From Acidimicrobiaceae bacterium (GTDB taxonomy: Bacteria > Actinomycetota > Acidimicrobiia > Acidimicrobiales > RAAP-2), in the NCBI GenBank assembly GCA_947372925.1, contig CANBVQ010000009.1, positions 1-39,629 of the forward strand: DNA of 39,629 nucleotides. Direction: 5' to 3'. Shown here in pieces: positions 32,236-39,629 of the stretch; the first letter of the stretch is position 1; each line of letters opens with the position of its first letter. The notes beneath the pieces were generated by a model. That model searched no databases. It worked only from the letters and a program-made list of their open reading frames with translations, and was not told where the DNA came from. Both the position numbers and the translations under genes were made by a program.

Positions 32236-34218
32236 ATGTCGACCATCCAAATCACTCTCCCTGACGGCTCTTCTCGCGAATTGGAAGCCGGCGCATCCGG
32301 TCTGGACCTGGCGTCGGCCATTGGCGCTCGTCTCGCCAAAGCTGCTCTCGCCACGATTGTGAATGGCGAGATGACCGATCTCGGGGCCGCCCTGGCAGAT
32401 GGCGCCACTGTGGCCATTGTGACGGAAGGCACTCCTGAGGGGCGCGAGGTTCTGCGACACTCCACGGCCCACGTCATGGCGCAAGCTGTTACGCGACTGT
32501 GGCCCGGTGCGCACTTTGCTATTGGGCCGGCCATCAATGACGGTTTCTATTACGACTTCGATTTACCCAACGGCACTCGATTCTCGGATACCGACATGGA
32601 GCGCGTTGAAGCAGAAATGCGAAAAATCGTTCAAGAGAATCAGCCATTTGTTCGGTCGGAGCATTCAGTTGAAGAGGGATTGGCACTTTTCGCCGACCAG
32701 CCCTACAAGGTTGAGATCATCAAGTCAGTCAGCTCTGGCGGTAGTAGCGAGGACCTCGCCGAGGTCGGTAGCTCATCGTTCGTGTCGGCCTATCGCAACT
32801 CGGATTCTTTCGTGGACCTTTGCCGCGGTCCACACGTGCCGACTACCGGTCGCCTGGGGCATTTCAAGTTGATGCGGGTCGCTGGTGCCTATTGGCGTGG
32901 CGACGAAAAGCGTCCTCAGCTTCAGCGAATCTACGGAACTGCCTGGGAGAGCAAGGCGGCTCTCGAAGAACACATCAATCGGCTTATCGAGGCCGAGAAG
33001 CGAGACCACCGCCGTCTGGGGGTCGAGCTCGACCTCTTCAGCTTTCCCGCCGAACTGGGTCCAGGTCTCTCGGTATTCCATCCCAAGGGTGGCACGATTC
33101 GCCGTTTGATTGAGGACTACTCACGCCAACGCCACGTTGAAGATGGCTACGAGTTTGTTAATACGCCCCACATCACCAAGGGTGAACTCTTCGAAACATC
33201 GGGACACCTTGAATGGTTCGCCGACGGCATGTATCCGCCGATGGAGTTGGACGAAGGTCAGAAGTACTACCTGAAGCCCATGAACTGTCCATTCCACTTG
33301 TTGATTTTTAACGCTCGGCAGCGAAGCTATCGAGAGCTACCACTGCGACTCTTCGAGTTCGGAACGGTCTATCGCTACGAGAAGTCTGGCGTCGTGCACG
33401 GTTTGACGCGTGTTCGAGGATTCACGCAGGACGATGCTCACATTCTTTGTACCAAAGAACAGATGCACGATGAATTGACGAGTCTGTTGAACTTCGTCCT
33501 TGATCTGTTGCGAGACTTTGGGCTGAACGATTTCTACCTCGAAATTTCCACCCGTCCTCCAGGTAAGGCCGCGGGCACGGATGAGGAGTGGAACGAAGCC
33601 GAAGAGACGTTGACGTCCGTCGCACGCGGTCACGGGCTCGAGCTGGTGCTTGACGAGGGTGGTGGCGCCTTTTACGGTCCCAAGATTTCCGTTCAGGCGA
33701 AGGACGCCATTGGTCGTACGCATCAGATGTCAACGATTCAGTTGGACTTCCAGCTGCCACAGCGTTTCGACTCCTCGTACATTGGTTCAGACAATCAGCG
33801 CCATCGTCCCATCATGATTCACCGAGCACTCTTTGGCTCTATTGAGCGCTTTATTGCCATTCTGATCGAGCACTATGCGGGCGCGCTGCCCACGTGGCTT
33901 GCGCCAGAGCAAGTGCGCGTGTTGAGCGTGCGAGATATTCATGACGACTACGCCTGGGAAGTGGCCAACGTCCTCAAGGCAGCCGGAGCTCGAGTAGTAG
34001 TCGATGAGGCCAATGAGCCTTTAGGTGGTCGAATTCGACGGGCCAAAGTTGAAAAGATTCCTTACATTTTGGTTGTTGGTGATGATGATGTTCGTGAACG
34101 CACGCTCGGAATCAATGCTCGAGGATCTAATGATCCAGAGCGAGGCGTGGGCCTAGAAGAGTTTGTTCGTCGCTTCACGCAAGAAGTCGCTGAACACGGT
34201 CTGCCCGAAGGGCGATAG
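32236..34218 (+). CDS. thrS: Threonyl-tRNA synthetase
   Basis: A 660-residue class II synthetase charging tRNA-Thr. It has an N-terminal TGS domain (1-60, TLPDGSSRELEAG). The editing domain has HSTAHVMAQAV and CRGPHVPTTG. In the catalytic core are MNCPFHLLIF, RYEKSGVVHGLTRVRGFTQD and HRALFGSIERFIAILIEHY, which hold the zinc ligands. The anticodon-binding domain has VRVLSVRDIHDDYAWEVANVL. Full length. It starts 5 nt after mshC and its stop overlaps the HIT gene start. Confidence 0.97.
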   Translation: MSTIQITLPDGSSRELEAGASGLDLASAIGARLAKAALATIVNGEMTDLGAALADGATVAIVTEGTPEGREVLRHSTAHVMAQAVTRLWPGAHFAIGPAINDGFYYDFDLPNGTRFSDTDMERVEAEMRKIVQENQPFVRSEHSVEEGLALFADQPYKVEIIKSVSSGGSSEDLAEVGSSSFVSAYRNSDSFVDLCRGPHVPTTGRLGHFKLMRVAGAYWRGDEKRPQLQRIYGTAWESKAALEEHINRLIEAEKRDHRRLGVELDLFSFPAELGPGLSVFHPKGGTIRRLIEDYSRQRHVEDGYEFVNTPHITKGELFETSGHLEWFADGMYPPMELDEGQKYYLKPMNCPFHLLIFNARQRSYRELPLRLFEFGTVYRYEKSGVVHGLTRVRGFTQDDAHILCTKEQMHDELTSLLNFVLDLLRDFGLNDFYLEISTRPPGKAAGTDEEWNEAEETLTSVARGHGLELVLDEGGGAFYGPKISVQAKDAIGRTHQMSTIQLDFQLPQRFDSSYIGSDNQRHRPIMIHRALFGSIERFIAILIEHYAGALPTWLAPEQVRVLSVRDIHDDYAWEVANVLKAAGARVVVDEANEPLGGRIRRAKVEKIPYILVVGDDDVRERTLGINARGSNDPERGVGLEEFVRRFTQEVAEHGLPEGR

Positions 34219-34748
34219 TGCCACTCGATCGATTGTCGGCGGCCTGGCGGGAACAGTATGTTCAGGACGCAACTTCGTCTGAACGGGCCGGTTCGGTAAG
34301 TGAATGCGTCTTCTGTGAGTTGCTTGCCGACGGGGTCAGCGAATCTTCAGGCATTATTGAGGTGACTCACTCCAGTTTCATGATTCTGAATGCTTTCCCG
34401 TACGGATCTGGTCACGTGTTGGTGTTGCCTCAGCGTCACGTTCAGAGCCTTGAGGAACTCACTGACGATGAGGCCATTGACTACTTCGCGCTTCTTCGGC
34501 GCAGTGTGGCAGTCCTAAAGAAGGTCTATAGCCCTGACGGTCTCAATGTGGGATTCAATCTCGGTCGGGCAGCGGGTGCGGGAATTCCTCAGCACCTCCA
34601 TGGACACATCCTCCCCAGATGGAATGGGGATACGAATTTCATGACGACCCTGGGCGAAACGCGAATTCTGCCGGAATCACTGTCTTCAACCTGGAGCAAG
34701 GTTTCCGCAGTTGTGAATGGGCCAGATTTTGACCCTGCTGCTAACTAG
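34218..34748 (+). CDS. HIT family hydrolase (Ap4A phosphorylase-like)
   Basis: A 176-residue nucleotide-binding HIT protein. The triad is in GIPQHLHGHILPRW (HxHxH, about residues 124-133). A CVFCELLADG motif near residue 31 could hold zinc. The actinobacterial protein in this thrS-pgsA position is a diadenosine tetraphosphate phosphorylase in mycobacteria, so that activity is probable here. GTG 34218 overlaps the thrS stop (TAGTG). Confidence 0.9.
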   Translation: MPLDRLSAAWREQYVQDATSSERAGSVSECVFCELLADGVSESSGIIEVTHSSFMILNAFPYGSGHVLVLPQRHVQSLEELTDDEAIDYFALLRRSVAVLKKVYSPDGLNVGFNLGRAAGAGIPQHLHGHILPRWNGDTNFMTTLGETRILPESLSSTWSKVSAVVNGPDFDPAAN

Positions 34749-34791
34749 GATTACCTCCTAGTACCGCCCTTCTCGGTACACGGGAGGCATG
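34745..34791 (+). promoter_or_regulatory. Two small hairpins and Shine-Dalgarno before pgsA
   Basis: CTAGGA (34745-34750)/TCCTAG (34756-34761) and GTACCG (34761-34766)/CGGTAC (34774-34779) form adjacent hairpins between the HIT stop and pgsA. CCTCC (34754-34758) is complementary to GGAGG (34783-34787) of the pgsA Shine-Dalgarno, so alternative pairing could hide that site. Function is inference. Confidence 0.4.
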
Positions 34792-35391
34792 ATGTTCGAC
34801 GGCAAGTTCCGAACCGCAGTTGACAAACGCACGGCACCAGTCGGGCGTTTTTTGGTCAAGTGTGGCTTTTCGGCTGACGTTCTAACGGCCTCGGGACTTC
34901 TCTTTGCCGGTGCTACGGGATGGGCGATTGCCACGGGCCACCATCACTGGGCGATAGTTCTTTTGACTTTGACCGGAGCGCACGACCTCTTCGATGGTCC
35001 AGTTGCGAAGGCCTCGCAGGCTGCTTCGGTACGAGGCAGTTTCTTTGACTCCGTGATGGATCGGTTGTCCGACGCCTTGATACTGGGCGGCGCGGCCTAC
35101 TATCTCGAAGCCACCAATCGTGGGCAGCTGATACTTCTCCCATTCGCCATCATGACCAGTACGTTCATGATCTCCTACCAGCGATCTAAGGCCGAGAGCC
35201 TCGGCCTCGCGGCCAAGGGTGGGCTCATGGAACGGGCCGAACGAATGATCCTGATGGGCGTTTCGTTGCTCGCGACTGCAATATTTATTCCCGTTCTCTG
35301 GATTCTCTTGGTTTTGACGACGATGACTGCGCTCGGTCGATTCCGACGAGTTTGGGTCGTCGCTACTGAAGCCTCCACTACTTCGGAGTAG
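34792..35391 (+). CDS. pgsA: CDP-alcohol phosphatidyltransferase (PgsA / PI-phosphate synthase)
   Basis: A 199-residue integral membrane enzyme. The family motif D-x2-D-G-x2-A-R-x8-G-x3-D-x3-D is seen in HDLFDGPVAKASQAASVRG and FFDSVMDR (about residues 64-90), with Lys in place of the usual Arg after Ala. Next to pimA it is expected to make phosphatidylinositol phosphate, the start of phosphatidylinositol mannosides. ATG 34792 is spaced 4 nt from GGGAGG; ATG 34789 is only 1 nt away and less likely. Confidence 0.9.
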   Translation: MFDGKFRTAVDKRTAPVGRFLVKCGFSADVLTASGLLFAGATGWAIATGHHHWAIVLLTLTGAHDLFDGPVAKASQAASVRGSFFDSVMDRLSDALILGGAAYYLEATNRGQLILLPFAIMTSTFMISYQRSKAESLGLAAKGGLMERAERMILMGVSLLATAIFIPVLWILLVLTTMTALGRFRRVWVVATEASTTSE

Positions 35392-35398
35392 GGAAAAC

Positions 35399-36292
35399 GT
35401 GGACGCCCGTCAGCGCACTCGCGTCACCATGTTTAAGGCCTTGGCTACCGCCATGGAATTTGCCCCCGAGCGTGTTGACCGCTGGATCGGAGAACAGGTC
35501 GCCGGAACGGTAGGCAGGCTCTCAGTGCAGCCTCGTAATCATCTCCGCAGTAACGTCCGTCGGGCTTTAGGTTCGGCCGAGAGTCAGCCATCGAACGCAC
35601 TGCTGGACCGCTACGTCGATAGGGGTTTTGAGACGTACGGCCGCTACTGGGCAGAAGGCGCCAAGCTCCCCGCAATCTCGAAATCGAATGTCAATAAGCA
35701 GTTCTGTTTCTCAGAAGGTCTCGAACACCTCCAAGCGGCAGCGGCTACTGGGCGAGGCGTTGTCATCGCGATTCCCCACATCGGCAGCTGGGAGTGGGGC
35801 GGCGCATTCATGGCCAACATTGGCCTCCCGATGCACGCAGTCGCTGAAGCGCTTGATCCACCCGAGCTTTTTGAATGGTTCGCCAAGAAGCGCCGCGCCA
35901 TCGGCATTGAAGTGGCCCCGCTCAACGAGCAGGCAGGCACCGTCTTACTTTCGACAATCAAGGCCGGAAAGATTGTTGGTCTCTTGTGCGACCGCGATAT
36001 TCAGAACAACGGCATCCCGGCCCGCCTGCTCGGCGAAGAGGTCACCATTCCTGCCGGTCCTGCCACGTTGGCCCTTCGCACGGGCGCAGTCCTGCTGGCC
36101 GGTGCTTGTTATGCCGGTCCTGGTGATGGCCATCACGCCGTGTTCACCCCGCCAATCGCCGCGGAGCGTTTGGGCAAGCTCCGAGAGGATGTTTCGCGAG
36201 TAACACAGTTGGTGGCAGACGAACTGAGTGGGCTGATTCGTCGCGCTCCCGAACAGTGGCACGTTCTGCAGCCGCGCTTCGACACGCCGTGA
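35399..36292 (+). CDS. PIM acyltransferase (PatA / LpxL-like)
   Basis: A 297-residue membrane-associated acyltransferase of the LpxL/HtrB superfamily. The catalytic HX4D/E is seen as PHIGSWEWGG (His at about residue 122; Glu rather than Asp). LLCDRDIQNNG is the second conserved block and HVLQPRF closes the domain. Its place between pgsA and pimA marks it as the PatA-type enzyme that acylates mannose of phosphatidylinositol mannosides. GTG 35399 follows AGGGAAAA. Its stop overlaps the pimA start. Confidence 0.88.
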   Translation: MDARQRTRVTMFKALATAMEFAPERVDRWIGEQVAGTVGRLSVQPRNHLRSNVRRALGSAESQPSNALLDRYVDRGFETYGRYWAEGAKLPAISKSNVNKQFCFSEGLEHLQAAAATGRGVVIAIPHIGSWEWGGAFMANIGLPMHAVAEALDPPELFEWFAKKRRAIGIEVAPLNEQAGTVLLSTIKAGKIVGLLCDRDIQNNGIPARLLGEEVTIPAGPATLALRTGAVLLAGACYAGPGDGHHAVFTPPIAAERLGKLREDVSRVTQLVADELSGLIRRAPEQWHVLQPRFDTP

Positions 36293-37380
36293 GTACACCC
36301 CGACGGGTTGCGATTATCTCGCCGTACGCCCTTGACGTTTTTGGGGGAGTGCAGGAGCAAGTGCTCGGTATGAGTCGGGAATTTATGGCACGAGGAATCG
36401 AGACGCTCGTCGTCTCGCCCGAAGGTGGAGAATTGATTTCGGAGACTCCGGCGCGCGTCTTGAGATTTGGTGGCTGCGTCGCGATCCCCGCCAACGGTTC
36501 TAAAGCCCCCATCACGTTGAGTCCGACTGCGGCGATACGAGCTCGCCAGGCCGTCGACGAGTTCAATGCGGAAATCGTTCACTTCCACGAACCGTTCGCC
36601 CCCCTAGTGGGGTACGGCGAGCTCTTTGCATCGAGTGATCGGATTCGCGTGGGAACGTTTCATCGTTCTGGCGGGGGACCGGCGTACAAGTTGACCAAAC
36701 CTCTGCTGCGACGAGTCCTCAATCGACTCGACGCCCGCGTGGCCGTCAGTGAGAGGGCGGCCGCAACACTACGGACTGCCACTGGTGCCGATGCCGAGGT
36801 CCTCTTCAATGGGTTTGAGCTGAATCGGTTCGCATCGCTGCCTCGCGACATGGTGCCCACCATTCTTTTCGTGGGTCGATTCGAAACGCGTAAGGGTGCG
36901 CACGTTGCTGTTGAGGCGGTGCGCAATTGGCGAGAAAATGGCGGACCGGAAGTGCGGCTCGTTATGGCGGGTCGCGGTCCCGATGCAGCCAAACTTCAAG
37001 CTTTGGCCGATGGCGATCCGGCAATCACGTTTGTTGGCGCGATTAGCGATGCGGAAAAGCGGCGTCTCCTTGGTACGAGTTCCGTGCTAGTGGCGGCTTC
37101 ACTTTTCGGCGAAAGCTTCGGCATGACCTTGCTCGAAGGCATGGCCAGCGGTACAGCAGTGGTTGCCTCAGATATTGATGGTTATCGAGAGGCGGCCGGA
37201 GGACACGCGACGCTGTTTACCCCCAACAGCCCTACCGATTTAAGACGGGCCATTGTGACCGCTTTACAGCAGTCGACGAGCGCGCGTGACGCCGCACTTC
37301 GCCACGCCGAGAAATGGTCAATGGAACAACTTGCGGACCGCTATCTCAGCATCTACGAGCGATGCCAGGCGCGCCGGTAG
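36289..37380 (+). CDS. pimA: PimA, phosphatidylinositol mannosyltransferase
   Basis: A 363-residue GT4 enzyme that adds the first mannose from GDP-mannose to phosphatidylinositol on the inner leaflet. It opens VAIISPYALDVFGGVQEQVLG, with the PimA-like glycine-rich acceptor loop. VHFHEPFAPLV and GTFHRSGGG are family blocks, and VGRFETRKGAHVAVEA and EX7E FGESFGMTLLEGMASG the donor side. GTG 36289 overlaps the acyltransferase stop, so the two are coupled. Assignment rests strongly on neighbourhood. Confidence 0.9.
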   Translation: MSTPRRVAIISPYALDVFGGVQEQVLGMSREFMARGIETLVVSPEGGELISETPARVLRFGGCVAIPANGSKAPITLSPTAAIRARQAVDEFNAEIVHFHEPFAPLVGYGELFASSDRIRVGTFHRSGGGPAYKLTKPLLRRVLNRLDARVAVSERAAATLRTATGADAEVLFNGFELNRFASLPRDMVPTILFVGRFETRKGAHVAVEAVRNWRENGGPEVRLVMAGRGPDAAKLQALADGDPAITFVGAISDAEKRRLLGTSSVLVAASLFGESFGMTLLEGMASGTAVVASDIDGYREAAGGHATLFTPNSPTDLRRAIVTALQQSTSARDAALRHAEKWSMEQLADRYLSIYERCQARR

Positions 37381-37383
37381 CCT
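37378..37383 (+). promoter_or_regulatory. Predicted -10 of leaderless gene, built on the pimA stop
   Basis: TAGCCT, whose TAG is the pimA stop, ends 6 nt before GTG 37390. Confidence 0.45.
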
Positions 37384-37389
37384 TGCACC

Positions 37390-38295
37390 GTGAGTGCCGC
37401 GAAACAACATCAACAACGTCGTCGTAGCAATCAACGTCACCGAGGACCTCGCCATGTCGAGCCCGTACTTGACCCCACGTGGCGAAGTGCTTACGCTCCG
37501 TCCGCAGAAGAGCGTGAGACGAACTCCAATATCACGCTCGGTCTGCAGCGAAACCTGATCGTCGGAGTGGTCGCTTCAATCTTCCTGGCCCTCGTGCTGA
37601 GCCTTGGACTTGGTGTCTCGTTCATCTTGGCGCTGCTCGTGCCAGTGCTCTACCTGGCCGCTGCGGGTGCCCTCTTTCAATCAATTCGCCGCCGAGCCAC
37701 CACGGCTGACGCCCTCGCCGGGTCGCTTGTCGCAGTTTTTCCCGTAGGTGGCACCAAGACCGATCGCGTTCGTCTTTCGACGATCGTGGAGCGTCTTTCG
37801 GCCACGTTTGGGCTGGGTGCCATTAACTGCTTCGTGGTGGAAGAGGATGTCCCGAACGCCACTCTCCTTCGGGACCAGGATAATTACACCTTGATTGTCA
37901 CCACTGGCCTAATGCACGAGGTCGAGTTGATCGAACTCGAGGGCGTTGTGGCTCACTGTATGGCTCGTCAGCGGTTGGGTTACATCGCCGTGCCTTCGTT
38001 GCTAGCGGCCGCCACTATCTCAAAATCGGCCCGCAGTCGCTACGAAGCTCGCATCCGCGGCTGGGCCTTCCGCGCGGACGAAGTGGCCGCAGCCACAATC
38101 CGTTACCCGCTGGGACTTCAGCGGGCGCTGGAGCGTACGGCCTCGACTATTCCCGCGTCTACTTCGTATTTCGCAAGCGAGGCCTACGCCAAAGCCCGGT
38201 GGATCTGGTTCGACCAGCACATCGATGGCAAGGAATTGGCGCTAGGCGACCTCGATCAAGCCAGCACTCGCGCTCAAGCCCTCGAGGAGTGGTAG
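37390..38295 (+). CDS. Degenerate M48-like membrane protein (probable pseudoprotease)
   Basis: A 301-residue protein. Residues 1-48 are basic and polar, and two helices span about 54-72 and 75-96. The remainder resembles M48 (HtpX-like) metallopeptidases: VPNATLLRDQDNYTLIVTTG at 154-173, then ELEGVVAHCMARQRLG at 182-197. The HEXXH site is H189-C190-M191-A192-R193, losing Glu and the second His. The third ligand region ExxAD reads A226-F-R-A-D230, losing its Glu. It is therefore probably not proteolytic. The frame is intact with family-conserved flanks, so it looks maintained rather than decayed. Role unknown. GTG 37390 with TAGCCT 6 nt upstream. Confidence 0.75.
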   Translation: MSAAKQHQQRRRSNQRHRGPRHVEPVLDPTWRSAYAPSAEERETNSNITLGLQRNLIVGVVASIFLALVLSLGLGVSFILALLVPVLYLAAAGALFQSIRRRATTADALAGSLVAVFPVGGTKTDRVRLSTIVERLSATFGLGAINCFVVEEDVPNATLLRDQDNYTLIVTTGLMHEVELIELEGVVAHCMARQRLGYIAVPSLLAAATISKSARSRYEARIRGWAFRADEVAAATIRYPLGLQRALERTASTIPASTSYFASEAYAKARWIWFDQHIDGKELALGDLDQASTRAQALEEW

Positions 38296-38308
38296 CGGGT
38301 CGCACCAT

Positions 38309-38314
38309 TAGGGT
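38309..38314 (+). promoter_or_regulatory. Predicted -10 of leaderless pdxS
   Basis: TAGGGT ends 6 nt before ATG 38321 and abuts ATG 38315, favouring 38321 as start. Confidence 0.45.
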
Positions 38315-38320
38315 ATGACC

Positions 38321-39217
38321 ATGACTACGCAAGAAAACTTCGGCTCAGTAGGTACGGCCCGCGTCAAGCGCGGACTGGCAGACATGCTTCGCGGAGGCGT
38401 CATTATGGACGTCGTTAACCCTGAACAGGCTCGGATTGCCGAAGATGCTGGTGCAGTTGCCGTGATGGCTCTCGAGCGGGTCCCTTCCGATATTCGCCGT
38501 GACGGTGGCGTTGCTCGTATGAGTGACCCCCAGATGATCAAAGAGATTCAAGCGACTGTCACCATTCCCGTGATGGCCAAGGCCCGTATTGGCCACTTTG
38601 CCGAAGCGCAGATTCTTCAGGCCCTTGATGTTGATTACATCGATGAATCGGAAGTTCTTACGCCGGCCGACGAAGTCAACCACATAGACAAGTGGGACTT
38701 CACGGTGCCATTCGTCTGCGGTGCTACCAACCTGGGCGAAGCACTTCGCCGCATTGGCGAGGGTGCCTGCATGATCCGCTCGAAGGGTGAAGCCGGTACC
38801 GGCAACATTGTTGAAGCCGTGCGCCACCTCCGCACCATCAACAAGGCCATTCGCATGCTGCAATTGGCCGATGAGTCTGAACTGTTCTCGATGGCCAAAG
38901 ATCTTCAGGCCCCGCTACCACTCGTTTTGGAAGTTGCGGCGACTGGCAAGCTTCCCGTACCCCTGTTTTGTGCCGGAGGGATCTCTACCCCCGCTGACGC
39001 TGCACTAGTTCTGCAACTAGGTGCTGAAGCAGTTTTTGTCGGTTCAGGAATTTTCAAGAGTGATGACCCGGAGCGTATGGCGAAAGCCATTGTCGAGGCG
39101 ACCACGCACTACCTTGATGCCTCCGTTGTTGCTCGTGTCTCGACGGGTCTCGGTGCAGCCATGAAGGGCTTTGAAACCGCGACATTGGAGCAGCGTCTCT
39201 CTGAGCGCGGTTGGTAA
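38321..39217 (+). CDS. pdxS: Pyridoxal 5'-phosphate synthase subunit PdxS
   Basis: A 298-residue (beta/alpha)8 enzyme. It makes pyridoxal phosphate from ribose 5-phosphate, glyceraldehyde 3-phosphate and ammonia delivered by Pdx[21 protein letters not shown] contains the active Asp, [13 protein letters not shown] the first catalytic Lys and [10 protein letters not shown] the second. The sequence is near-canonical in length and motifs. ATG 38315 is an alternative start 6 nt earlier. The TAATG junction couples it to pdxT. Confidence 0.97.
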   Translation: MTTQENFGSVGTARVKRGLADMLRGGVIMDVVNPEQARIAEDAGAVAVMALERVPSDIRRDGGVARMSDPQMIKEIQATVTIPVMAKARIGHFAEAQILQALDVDYIDESEVLTPADEVNHIDKWDFTVPFVCGATNLGEALRRIGEGACMIRSKGEAGTGNIVEAVRHLRTINKAIRMLQLADESELFSMAKDLQAPLPLVLEVAATGKLPVPLFCAGGISTPADAALVLQLGAEAVFVGSGIFKSDDPERMAKAIVEATTHYLDASVVARVSTGLGAAMKGFETATLEQRLSERGW

Positions 39218-39629
39218 TGCCTCGTTTGGGCATTCTCGCCCTGCAGGGTGATGTGCGTGAACATTGCGCGACCGTTCAGTCGCTTGGCATCGAGCCGACG
39301 ATGGTTCGTACGCCACAACAGCTAGACGACGTTGACGCTCTAATTCTGCCCGGGGGAGAGTCGACCGCGATTGCGCACCTCCTTGTCACGTCAGGCCTTC
39401 GCGAACCACTGGCTGCTCGGCTTGGCGACGGCATGGCGGCCTTCGGTACGTGCGCCGGACTCATTGCGCTCGCAGCAGAAGTTCTCGACGGACGAAGTGA
39501 CCAATGGTCGTTTGCGATGCTGGATGTAGCGGTTCGTCGCAATGGCTACGGTCGGCAAGTGGCGTCATTCGAAACACCTGTTGAGGTCAACGGCATCGGC
39601 TCGGTGCCGGGAGTGTTCATCCGAGCACC
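39217..39629 (+). CDS. pdxT: Pyridoxal 5'-phosphate synthase glutaminase PdxT (truncated by window)
   Basis: The first 137 residues of the glutamine amidotransferase partner of PdxS. It opens GILALQGDVREHC, has the oxyanion motif LPGGESTAI and the nucleophile Cys in AFGTCAGLIAL. ATG 39217 overlaps the pdxS stop by one base. The gene runs off the window end, so the catalytic His/Glu are not visible. Confidence 0.95.
   Translation, partial: MPRLGILALQGDVREHCATVQSLGIEPTMVRTPQQLDDVDALILPGGESTAIAHLLVTSGLREPLAARLGDGMAAFGTCAGLIALAAEVLDGRSDQWSFAMLDVAVRRNGYGRQVASFETPVEVNGIGSVPGVFIRA

Noticed and set aside
1-39629. Prophage, transposon, toxin-antitoxin, CRISPR-Cas or other defence system
   Set aside because: No integrase, transposase, terminal repeats, Cas or known defence motifs were seen; gene content is chromosomal and syntenic.

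Overview
The window looks like chromosomal DNA from an actinobacterium with a compact genome and, by eye, mid-50s percent GC. The evidence is a set of lineage-typical genes: MshC (mycothiol), a PgsA/acyltransferase/PimA set for phosphatidylinositol mannosides, an F420-NADP reductase, MurT/GatD, PdxS/PdxT, an InhA-type enoyl reductase and a probable 6C RNA. The order thrS-HIT-pgsA-acyltransferase-pimA-pdxS-pdxT is the usual actinobacterial arrangement. A free-living member of Acidimicrobiia or a similar lineage is my guess, not a demonstrated placement. I see no prophage, transposon, CRISPR array or defence system.

Layout. 1-2.4 kb: a possible gene end, a hairpin terminator, then a minus-strand run of LysR regulator, 3-methyladenine-type DNA glycosylase and TetR regulator. 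2.4-4.5 kb: a 6C-type RNA followed by murT-gatD (lipid II glutamate amidation). 4.5-8.4 kb: a PlsC-like acyltransferase with a membrane protein, tRNA-Val(CAC), a peptidase E-like protein, a DUF4287 protein, a SCO6745-family protein and a probable TY-Chap protein. 8.45-29.6 kb: a large surface-polysaccharide locus. It has a methyltransferase, nine glycosyltransferase domains in seven genes, an ABC exporter, a tyrosine phosphatase, a tyrosine kinase/chain-length regulator with a Tyr-Gly tail, a DUF4012 protein, a Wzy-like polymerase/ligase, a Wzx-like flippase and a polyprenyl-phosphate sugar-1-phosphate transferase. 29.6-39.6 kb: conserved metabolism, namely fabI/inhA, npdG, mshC, thrS, a HIT protein, pgsA, acyltransferase, pimA, a degenerate M48-like membrane protein, pdxS and a truncated pdxT.

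The polysaccharide genes make a nearly complete Wzx/Wzy pathway: the initiating transferase (28145-29599) loads the first sugar on a lipid carrier, the glycosyltransferases extend it, Wzx flips it, Wzy polymerises it and the kinase/phosphatase pair would set chain length. No sugar-nucleotide synthesis genes are present here, so precursors must come from elsewhere.

Two sequence-level patterns stand out. First, eleven genes that begin transcription units carry a TANNNT hexamer 6 or 7 nt upstream of the start codon with no convincing Shine-Dalgarno, the geometry expected of leaderless mRNAs. Second, convergent genes are packed to the limit: four tail-to-tail pairs overlap at their stops and a fifth is separated by 10 nt, with no room for terminators.

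No stretch over 300 bases lacks a gene. The largest gaps are 2368-2544 (6C RNA, promoters) and 5838-6039 (tRNA and promoters).
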